A stretch of DNA of 64,000 nt, taken from contig JADCGS010000005.1 of the NCBI GenBank assembly GCA_020248865.1, positions 124,001-188,000 on the forward strand. Direction: 5' to 3'. The DNA is from Burkholderiales bacterium (GTDB lineage Bacteria; Pseudomonadota; Gammaproteobacteria; Burkholderiales; Burkholderiaceae_F). The notes under the pieces were generated by a model that was given only the letters and a program-made list of their open reading frames with translations, made no database searches and was not told where the DNA came from. Made by a program: the position numbers and the translations under genes. Shown one piece after another: positions 29,113-37,369 of this stretch (position 1 is the stretch's first letter; every line of letters starts with the position of its first letter).

Positions 29113-30594
29113 CTACAGCCCGCCCAGGCACACGTACTTCACCACCAGGTACTCGTCGATGCCCAGGCGGCTGCCCTCGCGGCCGTAGCCGGACTGCTTG
29201 ACGCCGCCGAACGGCGCCACCTCGGTCGAGATGATCCCGGTGTTCACGCCCACCATGCCGTACTCGAGCGCCTCGCTCACGCGCAGCACCCGCGCCAAGT
29301 CGCGCGAATAGAAGTAGGCGGCCAGGCCGTACTCGGTGGCGTTGGCCAGCCGCACGCCTTGCGCCTCGTCGGCAAAGCGGAACACCGGTGCCACCGGGCC
29401 AAAGGTCTCCTCGCCGGCCAGCGCCATGGTCTCGTTCACGTCGGCCAGCACGGTGGGCGCGAAGAAGGTGCCGCCGCGCTCGTGGGGCTTGCCGCCGGTG
29501 AGCACGCGCGCGCCCTTGGCCACCGCGTCGTCCACGTGGCGTTGCACCTTGGCCAGCGCCGCCGCGTCGATCAGCGGCCCCTGCTGCACACCGGGCTCCA
29601 CACCGGCGCCCACTTGCAGCGTGGCGGCGCGCGTCGCCAGCCGCTCGACGAAGCGGTCGTAGATGCCGGCCTGCGCATAAAAGCGATTGGTACAGACGCA
29701 GGTCTGGCCGGTGTTGCGGTACTTCGAGGCCACCGCACCTTCCACCGCGGCGTCGAGGTCGGCGTCGTCGAAGACGATGAACGGCGCGTTGCCGCCCAGC
29801 TCCAGCGACAGCTTCTTGAGCGTCGGCGCGCATTGGCGCGCCAGGATGCGCCCGACCTCGGTAGACCCGGTGAACGACAGCTTGCGCACCACCGGCGAGT
29901 CGCACAGCGCGCCGCCGATGGCGATCGACTGCGCGCCGTCGGCCGGCAGCACGTTCAACACCCCCGCCGGCAGGCCGGCGCGCTGGGCGAGCTCGGCCAG
30001 GGCAAGCGCCGACAGCGGCGTCTGCTCGGCCGGCTTGACGACGATGGTGCAGCCGGCCGCCAGCGCCGGGCCCACCTTGCGCGTGATCATCGCGTTGGGG
30101 AAGTTCCATGGCGTGATGGCCGCGCACACGCCCACCGGCTCGCGCTGCACGACGATGCGCTTGTCGGCCGCGTGGGTCGGGATGGTTTCGCCGTAGACGC
30201 GCTTGCCTTCCTCGGCAAACCACTCGATGAAGCTGGCGCCGTAGACCACTTCGCCGCGCGCCTCGGCCAGCGGCTTGCCCTGCTCGGCGGTCATGATCTG
30301 CGCCAGATCTTCCTGCGCCGCCAGCATCAGCTCGAACCACCGGCGCAGCACGGCGGCGCGCTCCTTGGCCGTGCGGGCACGCCAGGCGGGCAGGGCGCGC
30401 GCGGCGGCGGCGATCGCCGCCTGCGCCTGAACGGCGCCGCAGTTGGTTACCTCGGCAAGCTGGCCGCCGTCGGCCGGGTTGATGACGGCAAAGCGGCCGT
30501 GCGCGCCGTCGCACCACTGGCCGTCGATGTAGGCCTGGGTGCGCAGCAGCGCCGCATCGGCCAGGCGGGGAAGGGCGGAGACACGTTGCAGCAT
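29113..30594 (-). CDS. gabD: Succinate-semialdehyde dehydrogenase, NAD(P)+
   Basis: A 493-residue aldehyde dehydrogenase closest to GabD, oxidising succinate semialdehyde to succinate. Motifs: ITPWNFPNAMITRKVGPALAAGC (cofactor region), SFTGSTEVGRIL (Rossmann), general-base Glu in SLELGGNAPFIVFDDAD, nucleophile Cys in NTGQTCVCTNRFY and the C-terminal PFGGVKQSGYGREGS. The GQTCVCTNR stretch and EEGKRVYGETIP are typical of the SSADH branch. The ATG at 30594 (MLQRVSALP) gives normal length; a longer in-frame N-terminus is Arg-rich and unlikely. No GABA transaminase is adjacent. Confidence 0.92.
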   Translation of the reverse strand: MLQRVSALPRLADAALLRTQAYIDGQWCDGAHGRFAVINPADGGQLAEVTNCGAVQAQAAIAAAARALPAWRARTAKERAAVLRRWFELMLAAQEDLAQIMTAEQGKPLAEARGEVVYGASFIEWFAEEGKRVYGETIPTHAADKRIVVQREPVGVCAAITPWNFPNAMITRKVGPALAAGCTIVVKPAEQTPLSALALAELAQRAGLPAGVLNVLPADGAQSIAIGGALCDSPVVRKLSFTGSTEVGRILARQCAPTLKKLSLELGGNAPFIVFDDADLDAAVEGAVASKYRNTGQTCVCTNRFYAQAGIYDRFVERLATRAATLQVGAGVEPGVQQGPLIDAAALAKVQRHVDDAVAKGARVLTGGKPHERGGTFFAPTVLADVNETMALAGEETFGPVAPVFRFADEAQGVRLANATEYGLAAYFYSRDLARVLRVSEALEYGMVGVNTGIISTEVAPFGGVKQSGYGREGSRLGIDEYLVVKYVCLGGL

Positions 30595-30827
30595 GGGAGC
30601 GGCCTGCGGGGGGATGGGCCGCCGCCGCGACGATGCGCGGCCTCGTCGCGGCGGCGTGGCGCGAGAGCGAAAAGCCAGCATAAACCAGCGCCGTCGATGC
30701 CAGCCACCGCATCCTGCCCCCCGCGTCCTGCTCCCCACGCCTACCCCCGATTCCGTCGCCGTGGCCTACGCGCTATCCTCATCGCGCAGGGCCTGCACGA
30801 CGCAACCCGCACGACGAAGGCGCCGCC
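30595..30827. other. Divergent gap between gabD and the hydroxylase gene
   Basis: 233 bp. A TATCCT -10-like hexamer (30774-30779) lies 48 nt before the hydroxylase ATG. The remainder shows no repeat, hairpin or recognised operator. Confidence 0.35.
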
Positions 30828-31877
30828 ATGCAGTACGACTCGCTCGCTGCCGACCTGAAGGTCTGGCTCAAGGACAACATCGAGCGCGGCTTTGCGCAGG
30901 ACACGCTGGTGCAGTCCCTGTGCGCCGCCGGCTACCAGACCCGGTTTGCCCGCGAAGCGGTCGAGCTCGCCTACGCCCGGCATGCGCCGGCCGGTGGTGG
31001 CGACAACGGCGGTGGTGGCGACAACGGCGGTGGCGGCGACGACGGCGATGGCGGCGACGACGGCGATGGCAATGCCGCGGTGGCCGTCGCAGTGCCGGCG
31101 CGGCAGTCGGTCGCGGCGGCCGGTGGGGCAGCCGGTGGCGCGGCAACGGGCCTGGCAACGGCGGCGGCGAGCACCGTGGCGCGTGCCGCTGCGGGCGCGG
31201 CGCCGCCGAGCGCCAGCGAGATCATTGTCGAGAGCGGCAATGTGATCGAGACCTCGGACCGCACGGTGAGCATCCTGCTGGCGCTCAACGCGCCGCGCGT
31301 GGTGCTGTTTGGCGGGCTGTTGTCCGAGGCCGAGTGCGACGAGCTGATCGCGCTGTCGTCGCGCAAGCTGCAGCGCTCCACGGTGGTCAACGCGGCCACC
31401 GGCGATTACGACGTACACCCCGACCGCACCAGCAGCGGCACGCACTTCCAGCGTGGCGAGAACCCGCTCGTCCGCACCATCGAGCGGCGCATCGGCGAGC
31501 TGGTGGGCTGCCCGGTCGAGCACGGCGAGCCGATCCAGATCCTGCACTACACGCCTGGCGCCGAGTACAAGCCGCACTTCGACTTCTTCGACCCCGCCCT
31601 CGAAGGCAACGACAAGGTGCTGGCCATGGGCGGCCAGCGCATTGCCACGCTCATCATGTACCTGAACGACGTGGAAGCCGGCGGCTCGACCGTGTTTCCC
31701 GACGTCGGGCTCGACATCCTGCCGCGCAAGGGCAACGCGCTGTACTTTGCCTACACCACCGAAGACGGCCAGCTCGACCGGCGCACGCTGCACGGCGGCA
31801 GCCCCGTGCGGCGCGGCCAGAAGTGGATTGCCACCAAGTGGCTGCGCCAGCGGCCGTACACCGGGCCGTCGGCATAG
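30828..31877 (+). CDS. Prolyl 4-hydroxylase-type 2OG-Fe(II) oxygenase
   Basis: A 349-residue protein with three parts. A helical N-terminal segment (1-52) resembles a small UBA/DNA- or protein-binding helical bundle. A low-complexity linker (54-128) begins with Gly/Asp repeats (GGGDNGGGG type), encoded by short DNA repeats at about 30993-31068, and continues Ala-rich. The C-terminal P4H domain (about 155-345) contains iron ligands His250, Asp252 (KPHFDFF) and His322 (LHGGSP) and 2-oxoglutarate-binding Lys332. Bacterial members hydroxylate prolines in proteins such as EF-Tu; the target here is unknown. No signal peptide. Confidence 0.88.
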   Translation: MQYDSLAADLKVWLKDNIERGFAQDTLVQSLCAAGYQTRFAREAVELAYARHAPAGGGDNGGGGDNGGGGDDGDGGDDGDGNAAVAVAVPARQSVAAAGGAAGGAATGLATAAASTVARAAAGAAPPSASEIIVESGNVIETSDRTVSILLALNAPRVVLFGGLLSEAECDELIALSSRKLQRSTVVNAATGDYDVHPDRTSSGTHFQRGENPLVRTIERRIGELVGCPVEHGEPIQILHYTPGAEYKPHFDFFDPALEGNDKVLAMGGQRIATLIMYLNDVEAGGSTVFPDVGLDILPRKGNALYFAYTTEDGQLDRRTLHGGSPVRRGQKWIATKWLRQRPYTGPSA

Positions 31878-31908
31878 CGCGCGGGAGCTGCCCGGCCGTG
31901 CCCGGCCG

Positions 31909-32559
31909 CTAGAAGCGCAGGTGCAGGCCGAGCATGAGATCGCCTTGCGTCAGTGTGTCGCCGCGGATGCTGATCGAGCAGCCGCCGCTGCACAGGAACT
32001 CGCCGGCGCTGTTGATCAGCACGACATGCCCGCGCGCCTCGGCGCGCAGCGCCACGCGGCCGGCGCCCACCCGCCACTGGTAGCCGAGCCCAAGGCTGAG
32101 CGACGGCCGCGTGGCGCTGCCAAAGCCCGCCAGATCGGGCATGAAGTGGGTCAGCCCGATGCCGCCCGCGGCATACGGCCCCCGGCCGGGGCTGTCCTCC
32201 TGCCAGTGCACCACGCCGCCCAGTTGCGCGCTGTGCACCGTCAGTGGCACCGTCAGGCCGCTCGTTGTCCGCAGACGGCTCTTCTGCTGCGTGAGCAGTA
32301 CCTCGCCATCGCGCTGCGCATCGAGCGCCCAGCCCAACGCCACGCCGACCATCGACGAGTCGCGCAACTGCACCTCGCGCGGCGGCACCTCGCGCGGCGT
32401 GCCGCCGCCGCTGCTCTGGCTGCCGGCCAGCTCCAGCCCCGCGCTGCTGCGCGCGCCGCCGTACAACGTGACCGTGCCCTGGGCGCGGGCCGCCGGGACG
32501 ACTGCGGCTGCCGCCAGCGCTGTGAGCAGGAAGGCACTGAGCCAGGTGCGGTGATGCAT
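31909..32559 (-). CDS. Small outer-membrane beta-barrel-like protein, unknown function
   Basis: A 216-residue exported protein. Signal peptide about 1-26 (ending ARA). The mature part alternates hydrophobic and polar residues (VTLYGGARSSAGLEL, MVGVALGWALDA, LSLGLGYQWRVGAGRVALRAEARG) and ends in LMLGLHLRF, a terminal Phe typical of outer-membrane barrels recognised by Bam. One Cys pair (FLCSGGCS) may form a disulfide loop. It resembles OmpW/OmpA-like porin families loosely; I cannot assign a name. GAGG 6 nt before the ATG supports the start. It is convergent with the hydroxylase gene. Confidence 0.72.
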   Translation of the reverse strand: MHHRTWLSAFLLTALAAAAVVPAARAQGTVTLYGGARSSAGLELAGSQSSGGGTPREVPPREVQLRDSSMVGVALGWALDAQRDGEVLLTQQKSRLRTTSGLTVPLTVHSAQLGGVVHWQEDSPGRGPYAAGGIGLTHFMPDLAGFGSATRPSLSLGLGYQWRVGAGRVALRAEARGHVVLINSAGEFLCSGGCSISIRGDTLTQGDLMLGLHLRF

Positions 32560-32833
32560 GGTTGAACCTCGTCGTTGCGGGCGCGTCTGGTTGGTTTGCG
32601 AGCGGGCGCACCGCGCTGCGGCTCCACTTCCTACCCGCCGGCCGCGCCGGCGAGGGGGCGCCCCACTCGCGGAACCGCACGAAGATTCTGCTGCAAAGGC
32701 AAGCGGCTTGCCGAGTGGAGCGCAGTCGTTGCCTTGCGCGGGTGCGATCGTGTAGCGCGCGGCGGCAGCGTAACGCTGTACTCGACTCGAAGTCGGGGCG
32801 CTGGAAATGAAAGAGCCGGGAAGAACGGCGGGA
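32560..32833. other. Gap between the barrel-protein gene and tRNA-Lys
   Basis: 274 bp downstream of tRNA-Lys and upstream of the barrel-protein start. No stable U-tailed hairpin is evident after the tRNA, and no gene is supported. Confidence 0.4.
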
Positions 32834-32909
32834 TGGTGGGTCGTGAAGGATTCGAACCTTCGACCAACGGATTAAAAGTCCGCTGCTCTACCGACTGAGC
32901 TAACGACCC
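32834..32909 (-). tRNA. tRNA-Lys (anticodon UUU)
   Basis: A 76-nt gene on the minus strand. The acceptor stem GGGTCGT pairs with ACGACCC, followed by discriminator A and an encoded CCA. The D-arm is AGCTCAGTCGGTAGAGC, the anticodon loop CTTTTAA (anticodon TTT), the T-arm has GGTTCGAATCC. All arms pair. Anticodon UUU reads Lys AAA/AAG. Confidence 0.98.
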
Positions 32910-32976
32910 ATCGCAGGAAGGTCTCGCGTCAGATGGGTCCGGAAGGTGCGACCGCGTGTCGAAACGAGAGGCGCGG

Positions 32977-33005
32977 ATTATCCCGATCGCGCCGGGGTTG
33001 GTCAA
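32977..33005 (-). promoter_or_regulatory. Sigma-70 promoter for tRNA-Lys
   Basis: On the minus strand: -35 TTGACC (33005-33000), a 17-bp spacer, and -10 GATAAT (32982-32977), about 67 nt upstream of the mature tRNA 5' end. The bases after the -10 (CCGCGCCTC) are GC-rich, as in stringently controlled stable-RNA promoters. This is the best promoter match in the window. Confidence 0.75.
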
Positions 33006-33044
33006 ACCGACATCGCGCAGAGATCGCGCCGATGCCGCGCGCAC

Positions 33045-34196
33045 CTAGGCCATGCGCTCGATGCGCCAGTTCTGGTAGCGCAGCGCCAGCAGCGCGCCGA
33101 CGATGATGGCGCCGATCGCGATGAACGATCCGGCCGCCAGCAGCGATACGCCGGACAGCCCCTGGCCCACCGTGCAGCCCATCGCGGTCACGCCGCCAAA
33201 GCCCATCAGCACGGCACCCACCAGGTGGTTGGCCGTGTCCTCCGTGTTGCCGAAGCCTTCCCAGCGAAACGTGCGCGCCAACAGCGCCGAGGCGGCGGCA
33301 CCCGTCACCACGCCGAACACGGCGACCACGCCCAGCGTGAGCACCTTGCTCTTGTCGCTGAAGAACATCAGCCAGTCGAGCACGTAGGCCATCGGCGCTA
33401 CGAAGCTCAGCGACTCCATGCGACCGCTGTTGGTGGCTAAGAAGGTTTCTTCGAGCGTCTCCGGGTGCTCGGTCAGGTGGCCCAGGTGGCCGGAGACGAA
33501 CCAGATCGCCGCGATCACGCCGCCGATGACGAAGCCGGCCAGCAGGTTTTCCCAGTGCCGGAAGTCGCGCCGGACCAGCGCGAAGGCGATCAGCGCGCCG
33601 CCGATCAGCAGCCCGAGCGTCCACTGCAACGCGGGCTTGGCCAGGCCCGTGGCCGCGGCGGCCAGCGTGGGCAGGTCCTGGGTGGTGGCCAAGCGGGTGC
33701 CGAGCGGCTCGATCACGTTGATGCGAAACACGCCGAGCGCGCCGCGCAGCGTGATGTAGGCCGTCAGGCCGAGCACGATGAACACCACCAGCGCCTTGAG
33801 GCTGCCGCCGCCTACGCGCACCAGCGTCTTGGAGCCGCAGCCGCCGGCCAGCACCATGCCGAAGCCGAACAGCAGCCCGCCGACGACGTAGCCCAGGAGG
33901 GTGAAGCGTGGCGTGGCATAAAGGCTCTTGCCGGGGTCGATCTGCCCGGTGGCCGCCAGCGCACTGGTGGCGACGATGGCCACCCCGATGGCCAGCAGCC
34001 ACTGGCGCATGCGGGTCCAGTCGCCAAAGTTGGCGATGTCGGCCACCGCACCCATGGTGCAGAAGTTGGTCCGCTGCGCCACGAAGCCAAACAGCACGGT
34101 GAGTGCAAAGGTCGCCCACAGCACGGTGGCGGTCAGGCCCGGCAGGGCGGCGGCTTCGATCGGGGGCACGGCGGCGGTTTCAGCGGCGGTCGACAA
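33045..34196 (-). CDS. YeeE/YedE-family (TsuA-like) sulfur-compound transporter
   Basis: A 383-residue inner-membrane protein with about ten hydrophobic helices arranged as two YeeE/YedE repeats. Conserved cysteine motifs occur where TsuA has them: NFCTMG near the N-terminus, AGGCGSKT and MGCTVGQG in the C-terminal half. TsuA takes up thiosulfate by passing it along cysteines; substrate here is inferred as a reduced sulfur compound. No TusA/YeeD partner gene is adjacent. The start is TTG at 34196; no ATG lies before the first helix. It is followed downstream by tRNA-Lys. Confidence 0.87.
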   Translation of the reverse strand: MSTAAETAAVPPIEAAALPGLTATVLWATFALTVLFGFVAQRTNFCTMGAVADIANFGDWTRMRQWLLAIGVAIVATSALAATGQIDPGKSLYATPRFTLLGYVVGGLLFGFGMVLAGGCGSKTLVRVGGGSLKALVVFIVLGLTAYITLRGALGVFRINVIEPLGTRLATTQDLPTLAAAATGLAKPALQWTLGLLIGGALIAFALVRRDFRHWENLLAGFVIGGVIAAIWFVSGHLGHLTEHPETLEETFLATNSGRMESLSFVAPMAYVLDWLMFFSDKSKVLTLGVVAVFGVVTGAAASALLARTFRWEGFGNTEDTANHLVGAVLMGFGGVTAMGCTVGQGLSGVSLLAAGSFIAIGAIIVGALLALRYQNWRIERMA

Positions 34197-34312
34197 GACG
34201 AGCGCGCAATGCTAGCGCCTGCGTCGGGCGGCATCGATGCGCGCCGGTCATGTCGCCATAGCCGGCTGCTCTGGCGCGGTCAGCGCGCCCGCGCCGGCAG
34301 CCAGGCGGCGCC

Positions 34313-35122
34313 TCAGCGCGTGCCCAGGGCGGCCAGCCGGTCGCGCGCCACCTTGGCGCTGTCGCTGTCCGGGTAGTCCTTGAGCAGCCGCTGCAGGGTG
34401 GTGCGCGCGGCTGGGCGCTGGTTCAGCTCGGCCTGGCTGGCGGCGATGTTCAGCAGCGCCTCGGGGGCACGCGGCGATTCGGCAAAACGCTCGACCACCA
34501 CCTGCTGCGCGGCGATCGCGCTCTTGTAGTCCTTCAGCGCGTAGTGCGCGGTGCCGGTCCAGTAGTGCGCCGCCGCCACGTAGGCCGACTGCGGATAGCG
34601 GACCAGGAAGCTCTGAAAGCCGCGGATCGCGGCGGCAAAGTCCTGCGCGCGAAACAGCACCAGCGCGGCGTCGTAGGCGGCCTGCTCGTCACGCGCCATG
34701 GTGACCGCGCGGCCATCGACGCTGACCGGCCTGGGCTCGAGCGCCTTGAGCCGCGCGTCGAGGTCGCCATAGAGATCGCGGCTGCGCTTCTGCTGATTGG
34801 CCAGCTCGTTGGCGAGGGTGTCGATCTGCCCGCGCAGGCGGGCGATCTCCTGGCGCAGCAGGTCGTTCTGGTTGACGAGCTCGAGCTGGCTGCGCTGGGC
34901 GGTCTCCAGCTTGCGCGCCAGCGCTTCGATCGCTTCCTGCGCGCGCTTGTCGTTGTCGGCCACGCGGCCGCGCAGGTCGATGATCGCCTTGCGCGCCTCG
35001 TCGTCGCCGAAGAAGGCTTGCGCGGGCGCCGCGGTCAACAGGGTCAGCAGGCCCAGCAGCAGGGCCGCGGCCGTGGTGGCGGCCAACGGTCGGGCAGGGC
35101 GGAGCGGGCGTTCGGCGGTCAT
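34313..35122 (-). CDS. cpoB: Tol-Pal system cell-division coordinator CpoB (YbgF)
   Basis: A 269-residue periplasmic protein that links peptidoglycan synthesis with outer-membrane constriction. Signal peptide about 1-36 (ending AQA), an N-terminal coiled coil (about 55-130, heptad-like RVADNDKRAQEAIEALARKL and QNDLLRQEIARLRGQIDTL) for trimerisation, then TPR motifs (about 150-265, YDAALVLFRAQDFAAAIRGF and HYWTGTAHYALKDYKSAI). ATG at 35122. It is last of the tol cluster, 98 bp after pal. Confidence 0.94.
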   Translation of the reverse strand: MTAERPLRPARPLAATTAAALLLGLLTLLTAAPAQAFFGDDEARKAIIDLRGRVADNDKRAQEAIEALARKLETAQRSQLELVNQNDLLRQEIARLRGQIDTLANELANQQKRSRDLYGDLDARLKALEPRPVSVDGRAVTMARDEQAAYDAALVLFRAQDFAAAIRGFQSFLVRYPQSAYVAAAHYWTGTAHYALKDYKSAIAAQQVVVERFAESPRAPEALLNIAASQAELNQRPAARTTLQRLLKDYPDSDSAKVARDRLAALGTR

Positions 35123-35220
35123 CGCAGCGGCTCTCCGGAAAAACGAACACGGCGCGCCGCGGGGCGGCACGCCGTGGATTATCGGCCCGCCGCGGGGCGG
35201 GCGCAGCGCAGAGGAGGCCC

Positions 35221-35781
35221 TCAGCGGTAGACGATGTCGGCGCGGCGGTTCTGCGACCAGGCTTCCTCGGTGGCGCCGCTGGCGCGCGGCCTCTCTTCGC
35301 CGAAGCTCACGGCCTCGACCTGGCTGTCCGCCACGCCGAGCAGCGTCAGGCGCTGCTTGACCGCCTCGGCGCGCTTCTGTCCCAGCGCAAGGTTGTACTC
35401 GCGGCTGCCGCGGTCGTCGGTGTTGCCTTCGACCACGATGCGGCGGTTCTTGTTGGCGGCCAGGAAGCGCCCGTGCGCCTCGATTACCGGCGTGAACTCG
35501 GGCTTGACCACAAACTGGTCGAAGTCGAAGAACACGCTGCGCCGTGACAGCGGGCTGGCGGGGTCGTTGAGCGGGTCGACGGTGCCCGGCGCGGCCTCCA
35601 CGCGCGCCACCGCGCGCGGGTCGGCGGCGGGGGCTGGCGGAGTGGTTGCCGGGGTTGCCGGAGCGCTCTTTTCGGTGACGGGCACCGGCGCGTCCTGCAG
35701 CGGCGTGCTGGCGCAGCCGGCCAGCAAGAGCGCGGCGAGTGCGGCAGCGGCGATCGAAAGTGTGGGCGCGGTCGGCTTCAT
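35221..35781 (-). CDS. pal: Peptidoglycan-associated lipoprotein Pal
   Basis: A 186-residue outer-membrane lipoprotein that binds peptidoglycan and TolB. Lipobox LAGC (Cys23), a Pro/Ala-rich linker (about 35-75), then an OmpA-like domain (about 80-186) with VFFDFDQFVVKPEF, the diaminopimelate-binding region EGNTDDRGSREYNLALGQKRAEAV and a terminal WSQNRRADIVYR. ATG at 35781, 15 bp after the tolB stop. Confidence 0.96.
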   Translation of the reverse strand: MKPTAPTLSIAAAALAALLLAGCASTPLQDAPVPVTEKSAPATPATTPPAPAADPRAVARVEAAPGTVDPLNDPASPLSRRSVFFDFDQFVVKPEFTPVIEAHGRFLAANKNRRIVVEGNTDDRGSREYNLALGQKRAEAVKQRLTLLGVADSQVEAVSFGEERPRASGATEEAWSQNRRADIVYR

Positions 35782-35796
35782 GGTGGTTCTCCTGAT

Positions 35797-37098
35797 CTAC
35801 TGGATGAACGGTCCCCAGGTGGGCTCGCGCACGCTGCCCGCAGGGCCGGACAGCCGCGTGCGCACCCGTCCGTCGGTCGAGGCGCTGGCGAGGATGCCAC
35901 GGCCGCCCACCTCGGTGGCGTACAGCACCAGCCGGCCGTTGGGGGCAAAACTGGGCGACTCGTCCAGGACTGTATCGGTGATGGCGAGTTCCGTGCCGTT
36001 GGCCAGATCCAGCGTGAACACCTGAAAGCGGCCGCCGCGCCGGCTCACGAAGGCGAGCAAGCGGCCGTCGGGGCTCAGGCGTGGACTCACGTTGTAGTCG
36101 CCATTGAAGGTGACGCGCGCGACGCCGCTGCCGTCGGGCGCCATGCGGTAAATCTGCGGACCGCCGCCGCGGTCGGACGTGAAGTAGATGAAGCGGCCGT
36201 CCGGCGACCACACCGGCTCGGTGTCGATGGCGGCGGTCTGCGTGAGCCGGCGCGGCGCGCCGCCGCCTTCGGCGCCGACCAGGTAGATCTGCGTGTTGCC
36301 GCTGAGCGTGAGCGCCACCGCCAGTTGCCGGCCGTCCGGCGACCAGGCCGGCGCGCTGTTGCTGCCGCGAAAGTTGGCCACCGGGCGGCGCTGGCCGGTG
36401 GGCAGGTGGTGCACGTAGACCACCGGCTTGCCGGTCTCGAACGACACGTAGGCCAGTTGCGCGCCGTCGAACGACCAGGCCGGCGACATGATCGGCTCGC
36501 GCGAGCGCAGCGCCACCTGCGCGTTGCCGCCATCGGCGTCGGCCACCTGCAGTTCGTAGGCGCTGCGTGCGGTCTGCACCACGTAGGCGATGCGGGTGGC
36601 AAACACGCCGCGGTCGCCGGTCAGCTTCTCGTAGATGCGGTCGGAGATGCGGTGCGCGTTCAGGCGCAGCTCGGCCGCGCTGCTGGCATACGACAGGCCG
36701 TCGAGCTGCACCTGCTTGACGGTGTCGTACAGGCGGAAGCGCAGGTCGAAGCGGCCATCGGCCAGCCGCGTCACCGAGCCGACCACCAGCGCGTCGGCGC
36801 CGCGGCCCTTCCATTGCGCGTGGTCGACCGCCGCCGTCTCAGCCATTGGCGCAGCACCGGTATCGATCAGCCGGAACAGCCCCGAGCGTTGCAGGTTGGC
36901 GCGGATGATCTCGTCGACCCTCTCGGGCGGCGTGCTGCCGCCGGTGTCGAAGCGCGCCACCGCCACCGGAAACTGGCTGGAGCCGACCCCGGTGATCTCG
37001 ATGCGCAGCTGCGCCTGCGCCAGCAGCGGCAGTGCCAGCAGCGCCAGGGCGGCCAGACAGCGCCGCAGCAGCGGGGGGCGTCGGATCAGTGCGACCAT
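35797..37098 (-). CDS. tolB: Tol-Pal system beta-propeller protein TolB
   Basis: A 433-residue periplasmic protein bridging TolA and Pal. Signal peptide about 1-29 (ending AQA), N-terminal TolB domain (about 30-165) and a six-bladed propeller of repeated PxWSPDGRxLA units (PAWSFDGAQLAYVS, PAWSPDGRQLAVAL, PVWSPDGRFIYFTS, PRLSPDGRLLAFVS and PSFAPNGRLVLYAT). ATG at 37098. Its upstream region toward tolA contains a 15-bp tandem repeat, and no good Shine-Dalgarno site is seen. Confidence 0.96.
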   Translation of the reverse strand: MVALIRRPPLLRRCLAALALLALPLLAQAQLRIEITGVGSSQFPVAVARFDTGGSTPPERVDEIIRANLQRSGLFRLIDTGAAPMAETAAVDHAQWKGRGADALVVGSVTRLADGRFDLRFRLYDTVKQVQLDGLSYASSAAELRLNAHRISDRIYEKLTGDRGVFATRIAYVVQTARSAYELQVADADGGNAQVALRSREPIMSPAWSFDGAQLAYVSFETGKPVVYVHHLPTGQRRPVANFRGSNSAPAWSPDGRQLAVALTLSGNTQIYLVGAEGGGAPRRLTQTAAIDTEPVWSPDGRFIYFTSDRGGGPQIYRMAPDGSGVARVTFNGDYNVSPRLSPDGRLLAFVSRRGGRFQVFTLDLANGTELAITDTVLDESPSFAPNGRLVLYATEVGGRGILASASTDGRVRTRLSGPAGSVREPTWGPFIQ

Positions 37099-37130
37099 AG
37101 GCAGGAGTATATGAACCGGAGCCGCGGGGA

Positions 37131-37260
37131 CCGGAAGTGCGGAAGCCGGAAGTGCGGAAGCCGGAAGTGCGGAAACCGGAGGTGCGGAAACCGGAGGTGC
37201 AGAAACCGGAGGTGCGGAAACCGGAGGTGCGGAAACCGGAAGTGCGGAAACCGGAAGTGC
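37131..37260. repeat. 15-bp tandem repeat between tolA and tolB
   Basis: About 8.7 copies of CCGGAAGTGCGGAAG and one- or two-base variants (A/G changes at three positions), at 37131, 37146, 37161 and onward. Because 15 is a multiple of three, long open frames appear on both strands (plus-strand frame reads RKPEV repeats), but these lack any gene support. It fills half of the 271-bp tolA-tolB gap. Confidence 0.93.
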
Positions 37261-37369
37261 GTGCAGGTGATGGTCGGTGCGCTGCGGTAGCGCTGTGCTC
37301 GGGGACCGGCGTCCCGATGGGTCGCCGCGATCGCGCCGCTGGTGCGGTCCGGGGCTGCCGTGTGCGGTG

